Part shown: in pieces, positions 8,821 to 17,695 of the stretch
How positions within the stretch are numbered: position 1 is the first letter of the stretch
Layout: each line of letters starts with the position of its first letter
NCBI RefSeq assembly: GCF_022828475.1
Contig: NZ_CP059557.1
Location: 2,527,470 to 2,591,469, forward strand
DNA length: 64,000 nucleotides
DNA from: Saccharopolyspora gloriosae
GTDB taxonomy: Bacteria > Actinomycetota > Actinomycetes > Mycobacteriales > Pseudonocardiaceae
Direction of reading: 5' to 3'
Position numbers and translations under genes: made by a program
Notes under the pieces: generated by a model
What the model was told of the DNA's origin: nothing
Database searches by the model: none
What the model saw: only the letters and a program-made list of their open reading frames with translations

Positions 8821-9501
8821 ATGGAATGCGATGAGGACATGACATCCGGGCCGATTCCCCTCGAGCACCCCGCGACCGTGCCGTTCTGGTTGCGACCCTT
8901 TCGGCTCATGCGCGAGAACGTGCGCGCTTACCTCATCATCAACGCGGCCGCTTACGGCCTCATCATCATCGGGTTCGCGATCGGCCTCGGCTTCCCCGAA
9001 CTCCACGCGGCGCGGTCCGCGTCCCTGGAAGCGGACGGCACCGGCGATTTGGTGCGCTGGCTGGTGAACACTCCGCCGCTGTTCGCGCTCACGATCCTCG
9101 CCGTCAACGTTTTCCGGCTCAGCCTGCTGACCATCGCGCTGCCGTCCCTCGTCGTGCCCTTCGCCGGACTCGCGTTCTTCGGCTACTGGGCGGTCGAGAC
9201 CGGCGTCACGTTGGTTCCGATCTCCCCTCCAGGGTGGGTGGCGCTCATTCCCCACTCGTTGACCCTCGTCATCGAGATCCAGGCCTACGTGCTCCTTCTG
9301 CTCGGCGCGTACCTCCTGGGCAGGTGCTGGTTGTTCCCCCGCGCTTTCGGTGCGAAGAACCGGCGCCAGGGCTACGTCCGAGGCCTGAAACGGATCGGAC
9401 TGCTGGCGCTGCCCGCGCTCGCGCTGCTCATCGTCGGGGCGGTGTGGGAGGCGTACTCACTGCGGTATTTCGTGCACCCGCTCAGCCGGCTGCTGCTGTG
9501 A
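8821..9501 (+). CDS. Polytopic membrane protein, SpoIIM-like
   Basis: About 226 residues with five or so hydrophobic segments: after the RENVRAYLIIN motif, around ALTILAVNVFRL, the LPSLVVPFAGLAFFGYWA block, the EIQAYVLLLLGAYLLGR block and a C-terminal LALPALALLIVGAVWEAY. The arrangement, including a conserved Glu before the penultimate segment and a basic loop (KNRRQGY), matches the stage II sporulation M / DUF95 type. Function in non-sporulating actinomycetes is unassigned. The start is uncertain: ATG 8821 or 8839 both lack a clear ribosome site. Confidence 0.6.
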   Translation: MECDEDMTSGPIPLEHPATVPFWLRPFRLMRENVRAYLIINAAAYGLIIIGFAIGLGFPELHAARSASLEADGTGDLVRWLVNTPPLFALTILAVNVFRLSLLTIALPSLVVPFAGLAFFGYWAVETGVTLVPISPPGWVALIPHSLTLVIEIQAYVLLLLGAYLLGRCWLFPRAFGAKNRRQGYVRGLKRIGLLALPALALLIVGAVWEAYSLRYFVHPLSRLLL

Positions 9502-9556
9502 TCCTCGCCGGAACCGGGTTGGACGGCGGGATCGCAGTGCGTCGAACCCGTACGAA

Positions 9557-10288
9557 TCAGAACCGCCCCAGTAGCCGGTTCCCCGGCGCCTGCGGATCCG
9601 TGCTGGTGATGAAGTCGGTGACCCGGATCAGAGCTTCCTCGTACGTCATCCGGGCAGGGTCCGCGGTCCGCATCGCCGCCCAGGTCTGCTCGGCCTCGTC
9701 GTCGCTGAGTTCGACGATCTCGGTGCCGAGCCGCTTCGCATCCGCCTTGCTGATCAAGCCGATGTTGTCGGCGTCGAGCATGGCGAAGGTGAGGTTGGTG
9801 AGTACGCCGATGTAGAGCATGGTGGTGTCCGGCATCGTCGTGATCCTGTTGGCCATGACGGTGACGAACTGTTCGACGTCCAGGCTCTTGGGGTCGGGTA
9901 CGTCCACGGGGTTCTCGATGAGGGTCTGCCAGATTTCGTTGATCGCGGTCACCATCTGCCGCGCGCGAGGAGATCCGGGCGAATTCCCGGTGAGACCGGC
10001 AAAGCTGTTGGCGAGTCGTACCGTGTCGGCCGGGGTGACCACTCCGTCGCCATCGACGTCCAGAACTTCGAATCCCCGGATCTGCTTGCGGCGAAGCAGC
10101 GGATCCTGCCCAGTGTCGCCCTTGCCTGCGGCTACGGCTACGCCCCCGGAACCGGCTGTCACCGCTGCGACCGTGCTCGCCATGAGTCCGGCGGCGCCGC
10201 GCAGTACGCCTCGTCGAGCCAGGGCGGACGTCGAGGCTGATTCAGGGGTTGCGGTGGGGTTCTGGTTGCTTTCCAAAGCTGCTCCCAT
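9557..10288 (-). CDS. Exported EF-hand protein
   Basis: Residues 20-55 look like a twin-arginine signal (RRGVLRG, hydrophobic stretch, AVAA). The mature part has one canonical calcium loop, DVDGDGVVTPAD, a second partial loop (DADNIGLISKAD) and a third degenerate one near the C terminus. Such CaBP/calerythrin-like proteins bind calcium; a partner is not known. It is divergent from, and clearly paralogous to, the protein at 10690-11421 (shared LRRKQ, QFVTVMAN, FITSTDPQA/FIISTDPQA). The start is ATG 10288 or a GTG seven codons earlier; neither has a well-spaced ribosome site. Confidence 0.82.
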   Translation of the reverse strand: MGAALESNQNPTATPESASTSALARRGVLRGAAGLMASTVAAVTAGSGGVAVAAGKGDTGQDPLLRRKQIRGFEVLDVDGDGVVTPADTVRLANSFAGLTGNSPGSPRARQMVTAINEIWQTLIENPVDVPDPKSLDVEQFVTVMANRITTMPDTTMLYIGVLTNLTFAMLDADNIGLISKADAKRLGTEIVELSDDEAEQTWAAMRTADPARMTYEEALIRVTDFITSTDPQAPGNRLLGRF

Positions 10289-10689
10289 TTGATCGAATCG
10301 TCTGCGCACCTCCGGGGGGCGCGGACGCGATGTCGAGTGCGGCGAAGACTACCGACGCTGATCACGTCCATGAATGACTCCGCGCGTGCTTCACCAAAAA
10401 GGTGACAAGGAGGTCGCTGTTCACGAGGGCCGCCGGTGCAGGTCGGAAACGTGGCCATATCTCGCGCGACGTTGTTGATGAGCATCTTCAGCAAGCCATC
10501 CGGTCCGGCCGGACCGCAACGAATGCTGCTATTTATCCCACGCACGAGGCCATCGCAACCAACTGACATTGAAATAGCTCGATCGGATGTGGTTTGGCCT
10601 CGACGGCCCGGAACGCTGTTAGCGTCCCGAATGCAAGATCGCGAACGGCGTTTCTGTGCCGGTCACGCCGTGGACTCGAAAGGCTTGTG

Positions 10690-11421
10690 GTGGCTGAAGA
10701 ACCGACGAACGACGAAGCGACGGACGTGACCCGGAGATCGGTACTGCCTGGCACCGCGGGGCTGGCGGCAGGGGCCGTGTCCGGCATGGCGATGGCGGGC
10801 GGGGCGGAGGCCGCGCCGAAGCCGGACGCGGCGACCACGATCGCGGCCGCGGAGCGGCTGGCGGCATCCCAGGACTCGTACCTGCGGCGCAAGCAGCTGT
10901 GGATGTTCGAGGTGCTCGACGACGACGGCGACGGCGCGGTGACGCCCGCGGACACGATGCAGTTCGCGCACCGCCTGGCGCGGTTGACCGGGCACGCCGA
11001 GGACTCGCCGCGCGCGCAGCAGATGGAAGCGACGGTGAACCGGATCTGGCACGCGCTGGTGGTCAAGCCCGCCTGGGTGCCGGACCCGAAGCGGCTGGAC
11101 CGGGAGCAGTTCGTCACCGTGATGGCGAACAGCGTGGCGGAAACACCGGACAAGACGCTGCAGTACATCGGTGTGGTCACGAACCTGGCGTTCGCGATGG
11201 CGGACGAAGATCAGGACGGGCGGGTCACCCGCAACGACGGGATCCGACTCGTCACGGACGTGTTGCGCGTCGAACCGCAGCACGCCGAACACGCGTGGAC
11301 CGTGGTGGACGCCGACCAGAACGGGTACCTCGGGTACGCGGAGGTCTTGATGGCGGTGACCGACTTCATCATCAGCACGGACCCGCAGGCGCTCGGCAAC
11401 CTCGCGCTCGGTCGTATCTGA
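10690..11421 (+). CDS. Exported EF-hand protein, first gene of the Pfa-like operon
   Basis: The start is placed at GTG 10690 (10687 is equally possible), just before a Tat-like signal with TRRSVLPG and a hydrophobic stretch ending in GGAEA. Three EF-hand loops are readable in the mature part: DDDGDGAVTPAD, DEDQDGRVTRND and DADQNGYLGYAE, better preserved than in the divergent paralogue. The stop codon is only 4 nt upstream of the pfaD-like GTG, so it is very likely translated from the same transcript as the lipid synthase. Why an exported calcium-binding protein would be co-expressed with a cytosolic synthase is unknown. Confidence 0.83.
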   Translation: MAEEPTNDEATDVTRRSVLPGTAGLAAGAVSGMAMAGGAEAAPKPDAATTIAAAERLAASQDSYLRRKQLWMFEVLDDDGDGAVTPADTMQFAHRLARLTGHAEDSPRAQQMEATVNRIWHALVVKPAWVPDPKRLDREQFVTVMANSVAETPDKTLQYIGVVTNLAFAMADEDQDGRVTRNDGIRLVTDVLRVEPQHAEHAWTVVDADQNGYLGYAEVLMAVTDFIISTDPQALGNLALGRI

Positions 11422-11425
11422 CGCT

Positions 11426-12949
11426 GTGGCAGGAACATTCGGCGGCACCGGTCTCGTCGAACTCGCTCAGCGGGTGACGAGGCCGGCACACCTGGTGGCG
11501 CACGAGCGGGACGGTGCGCTGGGGCTCTCGGAACGGCCGGTTCCAGGCACCGTCGGCACGGTGCCCGCCATGTATCCGGAGTGGCTGGGCGACCAGCGTT
11601 TCACCGAGGCGCACGACGTGCGCTTTCCTTACGTCGCAGGGGAGATGGCGCACGGCATCGCGAGCGTCGAGCTGGTAGAGGCGATGGCGCGGGCGGAGAT
11701 GCTGGCGTTCTTCGGCGCGGCGGGACTCGGTCTGGAGCGGTTCGACCGGGATTTGGAGCGGTTGCGAACGCGTCTCACCGGGTGGAGGAACTGGGGCGTC
11801 AACCTGATCCACCGCCCCGACGATGCGGCCATGGAAGACGAAGTCGCGGTACGCCTCTTACGCGCGGGGGTACCGAAGATCTCGATGTCGGCGTTCCTGG
11901 ACATCACACCCGCGGTGGTGCGATGTGCGGCCTCCGGACTGCGGGCCGACGCGACGGGCCGGATCATCCGCAAGACCGCGGTGTTCGCCAAGGTTTCACG
12001 CCCCGAGACGGCCGAGCTGTTCCTGTCCCCACCCCCTCCCGGCCTGGTTCGCCGGCTCGTGGACAACGGTGACCTCACCGAGGAGGAGGGGCGGCTGGCC
12101 GTCCGGGTACCGGTGGCCGACGACATCACCGTCGAAGCGGACAGCGGTGGGCACACCGATGGCCGACCGCTGGTAGCCGTCCTGCCCGCGGTCCTTTCCC
12201 TGGCACGGCGGAAGAATCCGGCGGTGCGGGTGGGCGCGGCAGGCGGGCTCGGTGATCCGGCCGCAGTGGCGGCGGCGTTCGCACTCGGCGCGGCCTACGT
12301 CGTCACGGGATCGGTGAACCAGATGTCGGTCGAGGCCGCGGTCAGCGACGAGGCGAAGGCCATGCTCGCGCAGGCCGGGGTGGCGGACATGGCGATGGCG
12401 CCGGCGGGCGACATGTTCGAGCTCGGAGCCAAGGTCCAGGTTCTGCGCCGCGGAACCATGTTCGCCGGTCGGGCGGCCCGGCTGCGCCAGCTGTACGTCG
12501 AGCATCCGTCGCTGGAGTCGCTTGCTGCGGAGACCAGGAGCTCATTGGAGCGCGAGGTCTTCGGGACGGGTCTGGACGAGGTGTGGCGGCTGACCGAGCA
12601 GTACTGGTCGCAGCGTTGCCCGGCCGAGATGGTCCGGGCGCAGGCTGACCCGAAGCACAAGATGGCCCTGGTCTTCTGCTGGTACCTGGGCAATTCGGCC
12701 ACCTGGGCGGTCGAAGGTGCGCCGGGGCGCCGCAACGACTACCAGCTGTGGTGCGGCCCCGCCGCGGGCGCGTTCAACACCTGGGCCGCAGGCAGCTTCC
12801 TGGCCGAGCCCGGTGAGCGCACGGTCGCGCAGATCGCCCGCAACCTGCTCCAGGGAGCCGCGGTGCTCACCCGTGTGCACCAGCTCAGCACCTTCGGCGC
12901 TCGTCTTCCCGCGGACGCCTTCGATTTCCGGCCCCGCCCACTGGCTTGA
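11426..12949 (+). CDS. pfaD: PfaD-type trans-acting enoyl reductase
   Basis: A 507-residue FMN-dependent TIM-barrel protein of the PfaD family. It shows the diagnostic MAHGIAS, NWGVNLIHRP, VPKISMSAFLDITP and ADSGGHTDGRPL motifs, then GAAGGLGDPAAVAAAFALGA and a C-terminal NDYQLWCGPAAGAFNTW block. In polyunsaturated-fatty-acid synthases PfaD reduces the enoyl-ACP in trans. The GTG start is 4 nt after the EF-hand gene stop, and the next gene begins 12 nt after this stop, so all are in one operon. The length is close to standalone PfaD proteins of marine bacteria. Confidence 0.95.
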   Translation: MAGTFGGTGLVELAQRVTRPAHLVAHERDGALGLSERPVPGTVGTVPAMYPEWLGDQRFTEAHDVRFPYVAGEMAHGIASVELVEAMARAEMLAFFGAAGLGLERFDRDLERLRTRLTGWRNWGVNLIHRPDDAAMEDEVAVRLLRAGVPKISMSAFLDITPAVVRCAASGLRADATGRIIRKTAVFAKVSRPETAELFLSPPPPGLVRRLVDNGDLTEEEGRLAVRVPVADDITVEADSGGHTDGRPLVAVLPAVLSLARRKNPAVRVGAAGGLGDPAAVAAAFALGAAYVVTGSVNQMSVEAAVSDEAKAMLAQAGVADMAMAPAGDMFELGAKVQVLRRGTMFAGRAARLRQLYVEHPSLESLAAETRSSLEREVFGTGLDEVWRLTEQYWSQRCPAEMVRAQADPKHKMALVFCWYLGNSATWAVEGAPGRRNDYQLWCGPAAGAFNTWAAGSFLAEPGERTVAQIARNLLQGAAVLTRVHQLSTFGARLPADAFDFRPRPLA

Positions 12950-12961
12950 GGAAACGGCAGC

Positions 12962-15900
12962 ATGAACATCGACCACCGGATCGCGATCGTCGGCGTCAGC
13001 GCGATCATGCCGGGTGCACCGGACGTCGACGCGTTCTGGCGCAACGTCGTCGAGGGGCGCGACCTCATGACCGACGTCCCGGCCGACCGCTGGCTGGTCG
13101 AGGACTTCTACGACCCCGATCCGGACGCGCCGGACAAGACCTACGCCCGGCGCGGGGCGTTCCTGCCGGAGGTCGAGTTCGACCCGATGGCGCTGGGGGT
13201 GCCGCCCCGGAACCTGCCCGCGACCGACACCGCCCAGCTACTCGCCCTGGTCGTCGCCGAGCGCTTGCTGAGCGGCCTCGCCGACGCGGGGCTCGGCGAG
13301 GTCGACGGTGAGCGGGTCGGCGTTTTCGTCGGCTGCGCCTCCTTGCAGTTGCTCGGTGAGATGGCGACGCGGTCCGGGCGCCCGCAGTGGCGCCGGGCAC
13401 TGCTGGAGAGCGGTCTGTCCGAAGTGGATGCGGATGCCGTCTGCGACCGCATCGTCGACTACTCGGCACCGTGGCAGGAGGCGACCTTCCCCGGTTTGCT
13501 GAGCAACGTGGTCGCGGGCCGCGTCGCGAACCGCTTCGACCTGCACGGCGCCAACTTCACCGTGGACGCCGCGTGCGCGAGCTCCCTGGCCGCCCTGTCG
13601 GTCGCGGTCGACGACCTGCTGCTCGGCCGTTCCGACCTGGTGGTCACCGGTGGGGTCGACACGCTCAACGACCCGATGACCTTCCAGTGCTTCAGCAAGA
13701 CCCCGGCCCTGTCCCCGACCGGCGACTGCCGCCCGTTCGACGAGGACGCGGACGGCACGATGCTGGGGGAGGGCGTCGCGTTGTTCGCCCTGAAGCGCCT
13801 TTCCGATGCCGAACGGGACGGCGACCGGGTGCACGCCGTGATCCGCGGCATCGGGTCCTCTTCGGACGGTGGTGGCACCTCGGTGTACGCGCCGCTGGAG
13901 ACCGGGCAGGCGCGGGCGCTGCGCCGGGCGTACGCGACCGCCGGCTTCGGCCCGGAGACCGTCGGCCTGGTCGAGGCGCACGGCACCGGCACCGCCCCCG
14001 GTGACACGGCCGAATTGGCGGCCCTGCGCTCCGTGTTCGATGCGAGCGGACGGACCGACCGCCAGTGGTGCGCACTCGGGTCCGTGAAGTCCCAGATCGG
14101 CCATACCAAGGCCGCGGCGGGAGCGGCGGGCCTGCTCAAAACGACCTTGGCGCTGCGGCACAAGGTGCTGCCGCCGACGATCAAGGTCGACCGGCCGAAC
14201 CCCGCGCTTAACTTGGCCGACAGCCCCGTCTACCTGAACACGCGGGCACGGCCGTGGCTGAGCACGGCCGACCACCCGCGGCGGGCCTCGGTGTCCAGCT
14301 TCGGCTTCGGCGGCTCGAACTTCCACGTCGCGCTGGAGGAATACACCGGCGAAGCAGTCGGCTCGGCGCGCTGCGAGGCGCGGCCGGGGGAACTGGTGGT
14401 GCTGTCCGCCGCGTCACCGCAGGAGCTGTTCGAGCTCGACTCGTCCGGAAGTCTCACGGCGGTCGCCCGACGATCCCAAGAAGCCTTCCGCAGCACGCAG
14501 CAGCACCGGCTCGCGGTGGTCGCCTCGTCCGCTGAAGACCTCGCGCAGCAACTGGAGCAGGCGCGGGGTCTGGTCGGGGGGAAGCCGTTCTCGACGCCGA
14601 CGGGCATGCACTACGGCGTCGGGCGCGTTCCGGGCCGGATCGCGTTCCTCTTTCCCGGCCAAGGCGCGCAGTACGTCGGCATGGGGACCGACCTGGCGAT
14701 GCACTTCCCGCAGGCCCACGCGGTGTGGGACCGGCACGAGATCTCCCCGCTGGTGTTCCCGCCGCCGGTGTTCACCGATCCCGAACGGCAGGCGCAGCGA
14801 CGCGCGCTCACCGACACCGGTGCCGCGCAGCCTGCCATCGCCGCGCACAGCCTCGCGCTGCTGTCGGTGCTGGAAGCGGTGGGGGTGCGGCCGGATTGCG
14901 TTGCCGGGCACAGCTTCGGAGAGCTGGTGGCCCTGCACGCGGCGCGCGTGTTCGACGAGGACGCGCTGATGCGGCTCGCCGTGCGCCGGGGAGAGTTGAT
15001 GCGGGAGGGCTCCGGCGTCATGATCGCGCTGGAGGCGAGCACCGACGCGGTGACGGATCTCCTCGACCGCCAAGAGATCGGTGCGGCGTGGATCGCCAAC
15101 CACAACGGTCCGCGCCAGGTCGTGGTGGCCGCGACCGCCGAAGCGGGCGCGCGGGTGCGCGAGTGCGCCGCCGCGGCAGGGATGGCCGCGCGGACGCTCG
15201 ACACCTCGGCCGCCTTCCACAGTCGCCTCGTCGCATCGGCGACCGAGCCGCTGCAGGAGTTCCTGTCCGGGGAGACGGTTCGCGCGCCGCTGCTGGACGT
15301 GTACGGGAACGCGGCGGCAGCCGTGCATCCGGTGGAGCCGTCCGAGACCCGGCGGGCCGTCGCCGACCACGTCGCCTCGCCGGTTCGGTTCGCCGAGATG
15401 GTGCAGGCGATGCACGCCGACGATGTGCGGATCTTCCTGGAAGTGGGGCCGGGTGGTGCGTTGACCGGACTGGTCAAGGAGAACCTCCCCGATGCCCACG
15501 TGGTCGGCCTCGACCGCGCGGGCCGCAACGGGGTGACCGGACTGCTCGACGCGCTCGGACAGCTCTGCGCGCTCGGCGTCCCGCTCGACTGGGACGGGTT
15601 GTGGCACGGCCCGGCCAAGCCCGAGCCGGCGAAACCGGCGATGCCCGTGTTGATCAGCGGGGCCAACCACGGCAAGCGCTACCCGCCGAACCCGCAGTCA
15701 CCGCCGACCGTGCCCGCACCGGTGCTGTCCGGCGCCGCGTCCCGGGACGGCGAACCGCGGGAAGGCGGCGGCCTGGACGGCGACACGCTGCGCGCGGTCG
15801 CGCAAGCCCAGCAGGAGGTCGCCCGTGCGCACGCGGCGTACCTGAGCATGGCCGAGAAATCGATCGACGCGCTGGCATCGCTGGAACCAGCAGCGGACCA

Positions 15901-17695
15901 CGGCGCCGGACGAACTGCCGGGTCCCCGCCGGTCACCCGGGCCACTTACCAGCCCGCACCGTCCGGGCAACCGGCGATGCCCGGACAACCGGCGATGCCG
16001 GAACCACCCGAACCTGCCGTGCGGTCCGAATCGGTGTCGTCCTTGCCGGTCGCGCCGTCCCCACCAGCGGTCGTCGCGGCCTCGGATGCCGGTGCCGCGC
16101 GCGACGTCGGCGAACTGGAACCGCTGGTGCTGTCCGCCGTCGCCGAGAAGACCGGGTATCCGGTGGAGATCCTGGCACCGCACATGGAGCTGGAGGCCGA
16201 CCTCGGCCTGGACTCGATCACCCGGGCGCAGGTCCTCGCGGTCCTGCGTCCGATGTTCCCGCAACTGGAATCGATGGACCGGGAACGGCTCGCTCCGCTG
16301 CTGACGTTGCGCACGCTCGGCGAAGTCGCCGACAGCTTGCGGGGGCTGCTGGACGCACCCGTCGCCCCCGGCATCGCCGGACCCGACCAGACGATCCACC
16401 GGCACGTGCAGACCTTGCGGCGCTCGCCCGCGCCGGGCAGACCTGTGCGAGGCATCGGGAGCGTGCTGATCACCGACGACGGCTCCGGTATCGCCAAGGA
16501 GACCGCGCGGTTGCTCGGTGAGCGCGGCGTCCGCGCGCAGGTGGCCACCCCGGACGGCATCGCCGCACCGGATACCGACGGTGTGGTGTTCCTCGGGGGA
16601 CTGGCCGAGGTCGCTTCCGCCGACGATGCACTGGCCGTGCAGCGCGAAGCCTTCCGAACCGCACAGGCGATCGCGCCGCGGATGCGAGCCGAGGGCGGTG
16701 TGTTCGTCACGGTGCAGGACACCGGCGGCGGTTTCGGCCACCGCGATGGGCAGCGGCCCTGGCTCGGCGGCTTGGCCGCGCTGGCTCGAACCGTCCGCTG
16801 GGAGTGGCCGCTCGCCTCCGTCAAAGCGATCGATTGCCTGCGTGGTGATCGGTCGGCGGTCGAGGTCGCCGCCGCCGTCGTCGACGAACTGCTCGCCGGA
16901 GGACCCGACCTCGACGTCGCGCTCGACGCGGACGGGACACGGTGGACGCTCGGCCTCACCGAAGCGTCAGAACCGGTTGCGGCAGGGGACTTCGGTGCCG
17001 ACCCGGTGATCGTCGTGTCGGGCGGGACCGGGGCCGTCACGGCGGCGGCCCTGCGCGAGCTCGGCTCCCGTCACCGCGCGCGTTTCGTGCTGCTCGGGCG
17101 TGGCTCCGCCAGCGAGGTGGAGGGGCTGGACCAGGCCCACTACCTGCGGGTCGACGTCCGGGATGCCGAAGCGGTGCGGACTGCGCTCGCGGGCGTGCGG
17201 GCGCAGTGGGGTCCGATCACCGGCGTCATCCACGCGGCCGGGGTGCTGGCCGACCGGCGCCTGGAGGACAAGACCGAGGAGCAGTTCGATGCCGTGTTCG
17301 GCACCAAGGTCGATGGCCTGCGGGCGCTGCTGGCCGCTACCCGCGAGGACCCGTTGCGGCTGCTGTGCGTGTTCTCGTCGGTCGTCGCGGCGACCGGCAA
17401 CGCCGAGCAGTGCGATTACGCGATGGCGAACGAAACCCTCAACCACGTGCTCGCCGCCGAGCAGCACGTTCGGCCTGACGCGGTGGTCCGCTCGCTGCTG
17501 TGGGGGCCTTGGGAAGGCGGCATGGTCACGCCCGAGCTGGCCGAGGTGTTCCGGCTCGGTGGTGTCGACCTGATACCCCTCCACGCAGGAGCGAACGCTT
17601 TCGCCCGGGAATTGACCGCGACCACCGACGATCCTCGCGTGGTGATCACCGCCGGCCGCGCGCTGGCGCGACTCGGGGAGGTCGCCGATGGCTGA
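12962..17695 (+). CDS. Compact PfaA-like polyketide/fatty-acid synthase: KS-AT-ACP-KR
   Basis: A 1577-residue iterative-type PKS. KS spans about 1-450 with catalytic Cys205 (ACASSL), His340 (EAHGTGT) and His381 (GHTKAA). AT spans about 550-860 with GHSFGE, Ser651. A Pro-rich linker with repeated QPAMPG units precedes one ACP (LGLDSI, Ser1085). A PfaA-type ketoreductase follows from about 1335 to the end, with a GGTGAV nucleotide motif and a Tyr in CDYAMANE (1486). Canonical PfaA proteins carry five or more tandem ACPs; here there is one. There is no DH or TE domain, consistent with trans partners in the next two genes. It overlaps the following gene by 8 nt. Confidence 0.95.
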   Translation: MNIDHRIAIVGVSAIMPGAPDVDAFWRNVVEGRDLMTDVPADRWLVEDFYDPDPDAPDKTYARRGAFLPEVEFDPMALGVPPRNLPATDTAQLLALVVAERLLSGLADAGLGEVDGERVGVFVGCASLQLLGEMATRSGRPQWRRALLESGLSEVDADAVCDRIVDYSAPWQEATFPGLLSNVVAGRVANRFDLHGANFTVDAACASSLAALSVAVDDLLLGRSDLVVTGGVDTLNDPMTFQCFSKTPALSPTGDCRPFDEDADGTMLGEGVALFALKRLSDAERDGDRVHAVIRGIGSSSDGGGTSVYAPLETGQARALRRAYATAGFGPETVGLVEAHGTGTAPGDTAELAALRSVFDASGRTDRQWCALGSVKSQIGHTKAAAGAAGLLKTTLALRHKVLPPTIKVDRPNPALNLADSPVYLNTRARPWLSTADHPRRASVSSFGFGGSNFHVALEEYTGEAVGSARCEARPGELVVLSAASPQELFELDSSGSLTAVARRSQEAFRSTQQHRLAVVASSAEDLAQQLEQARGLVGGKPFSTPTGMHYGVGRVPGRIAFLFPGQGAQYVGMGTDLAMHFPQAHAVWDRHEISPLVFPPPVFTDPERQAQRRALTDTGAAQPAIAAHSLALLSVLEAVGVRPDCVAGHSFGELVALHAARVFDEDALMRLAVRRGELMREGSGVMIALEASTDAVTDLLDRQEIGAAWIANHNGPRQVVVAATAEAGARVRECAAAAGMAARTLDTSAAFHSRLVASATEPLQEFLSGETVRAPLLDVYGNAAAAVHPVEPSETRRAVADHVASPVRFAEMVQAMHADDVRIFLEVGPGGALTGLVKENLPDAHVVGLDRAGRNGVTGLLDALGQLCALGVPLDWDGLWHGPAKPEPAKPAMPVLISGANHGKRYPPNPQSPPTVPAPVLSGAASRDGEPREGGGLDGDTLRAVAQAQQEVARAHAAYLSMAEKSIDALASLEPAADHGAGRTAGSPPVTRATYQPAPSGQPAMPGQPAMPEPPEPAVRSESVSSLPVAPSPPAVVAASDAGAARDVGELEPLVLSAVAEKTGYPVEILAPHMELEADLGLDSITRAQVLAVLRPMFPQLESMDRERLAPLLTLRTLGEVADSLRGLLDAPVAPGIAGPDQTIHRHVQTLRRSPAPGRPVRGIGSVLITDDGSGIAKETARLLGERGVRAQVATPDGIAAPDTDGVVFLGGLAEVASADDALAVQREAFRTAQAIAPRMRAEGGVFVTVQDTGGGFGHRDGQRPWLGGLAALARTVRWEWPLASVKAIDCLRGDRSAVEVAAAVVDELLAGGPDLDVALDADGTRWTLGLTEASEPVAAGDFGADPVIVVSGGTGAVTAAALRELGSRHRARFVLLGRGSASEVEGLDQAHYLRVDVRDAEAVRTALAGVRAQWGPITGVIHAAGVLADRRLEDKTEEQFDAVFGTKVDGLRALLAATREDPLRLLCVFSSVVAATGNAEQCDYAMANETLNHVLAAEQHVRPDAVVRSLLWGPWEGGMVTPELAEVFRLGGVDLIPLHAGANAFARELTATTDDPRVVITAGRALARLGEVADG

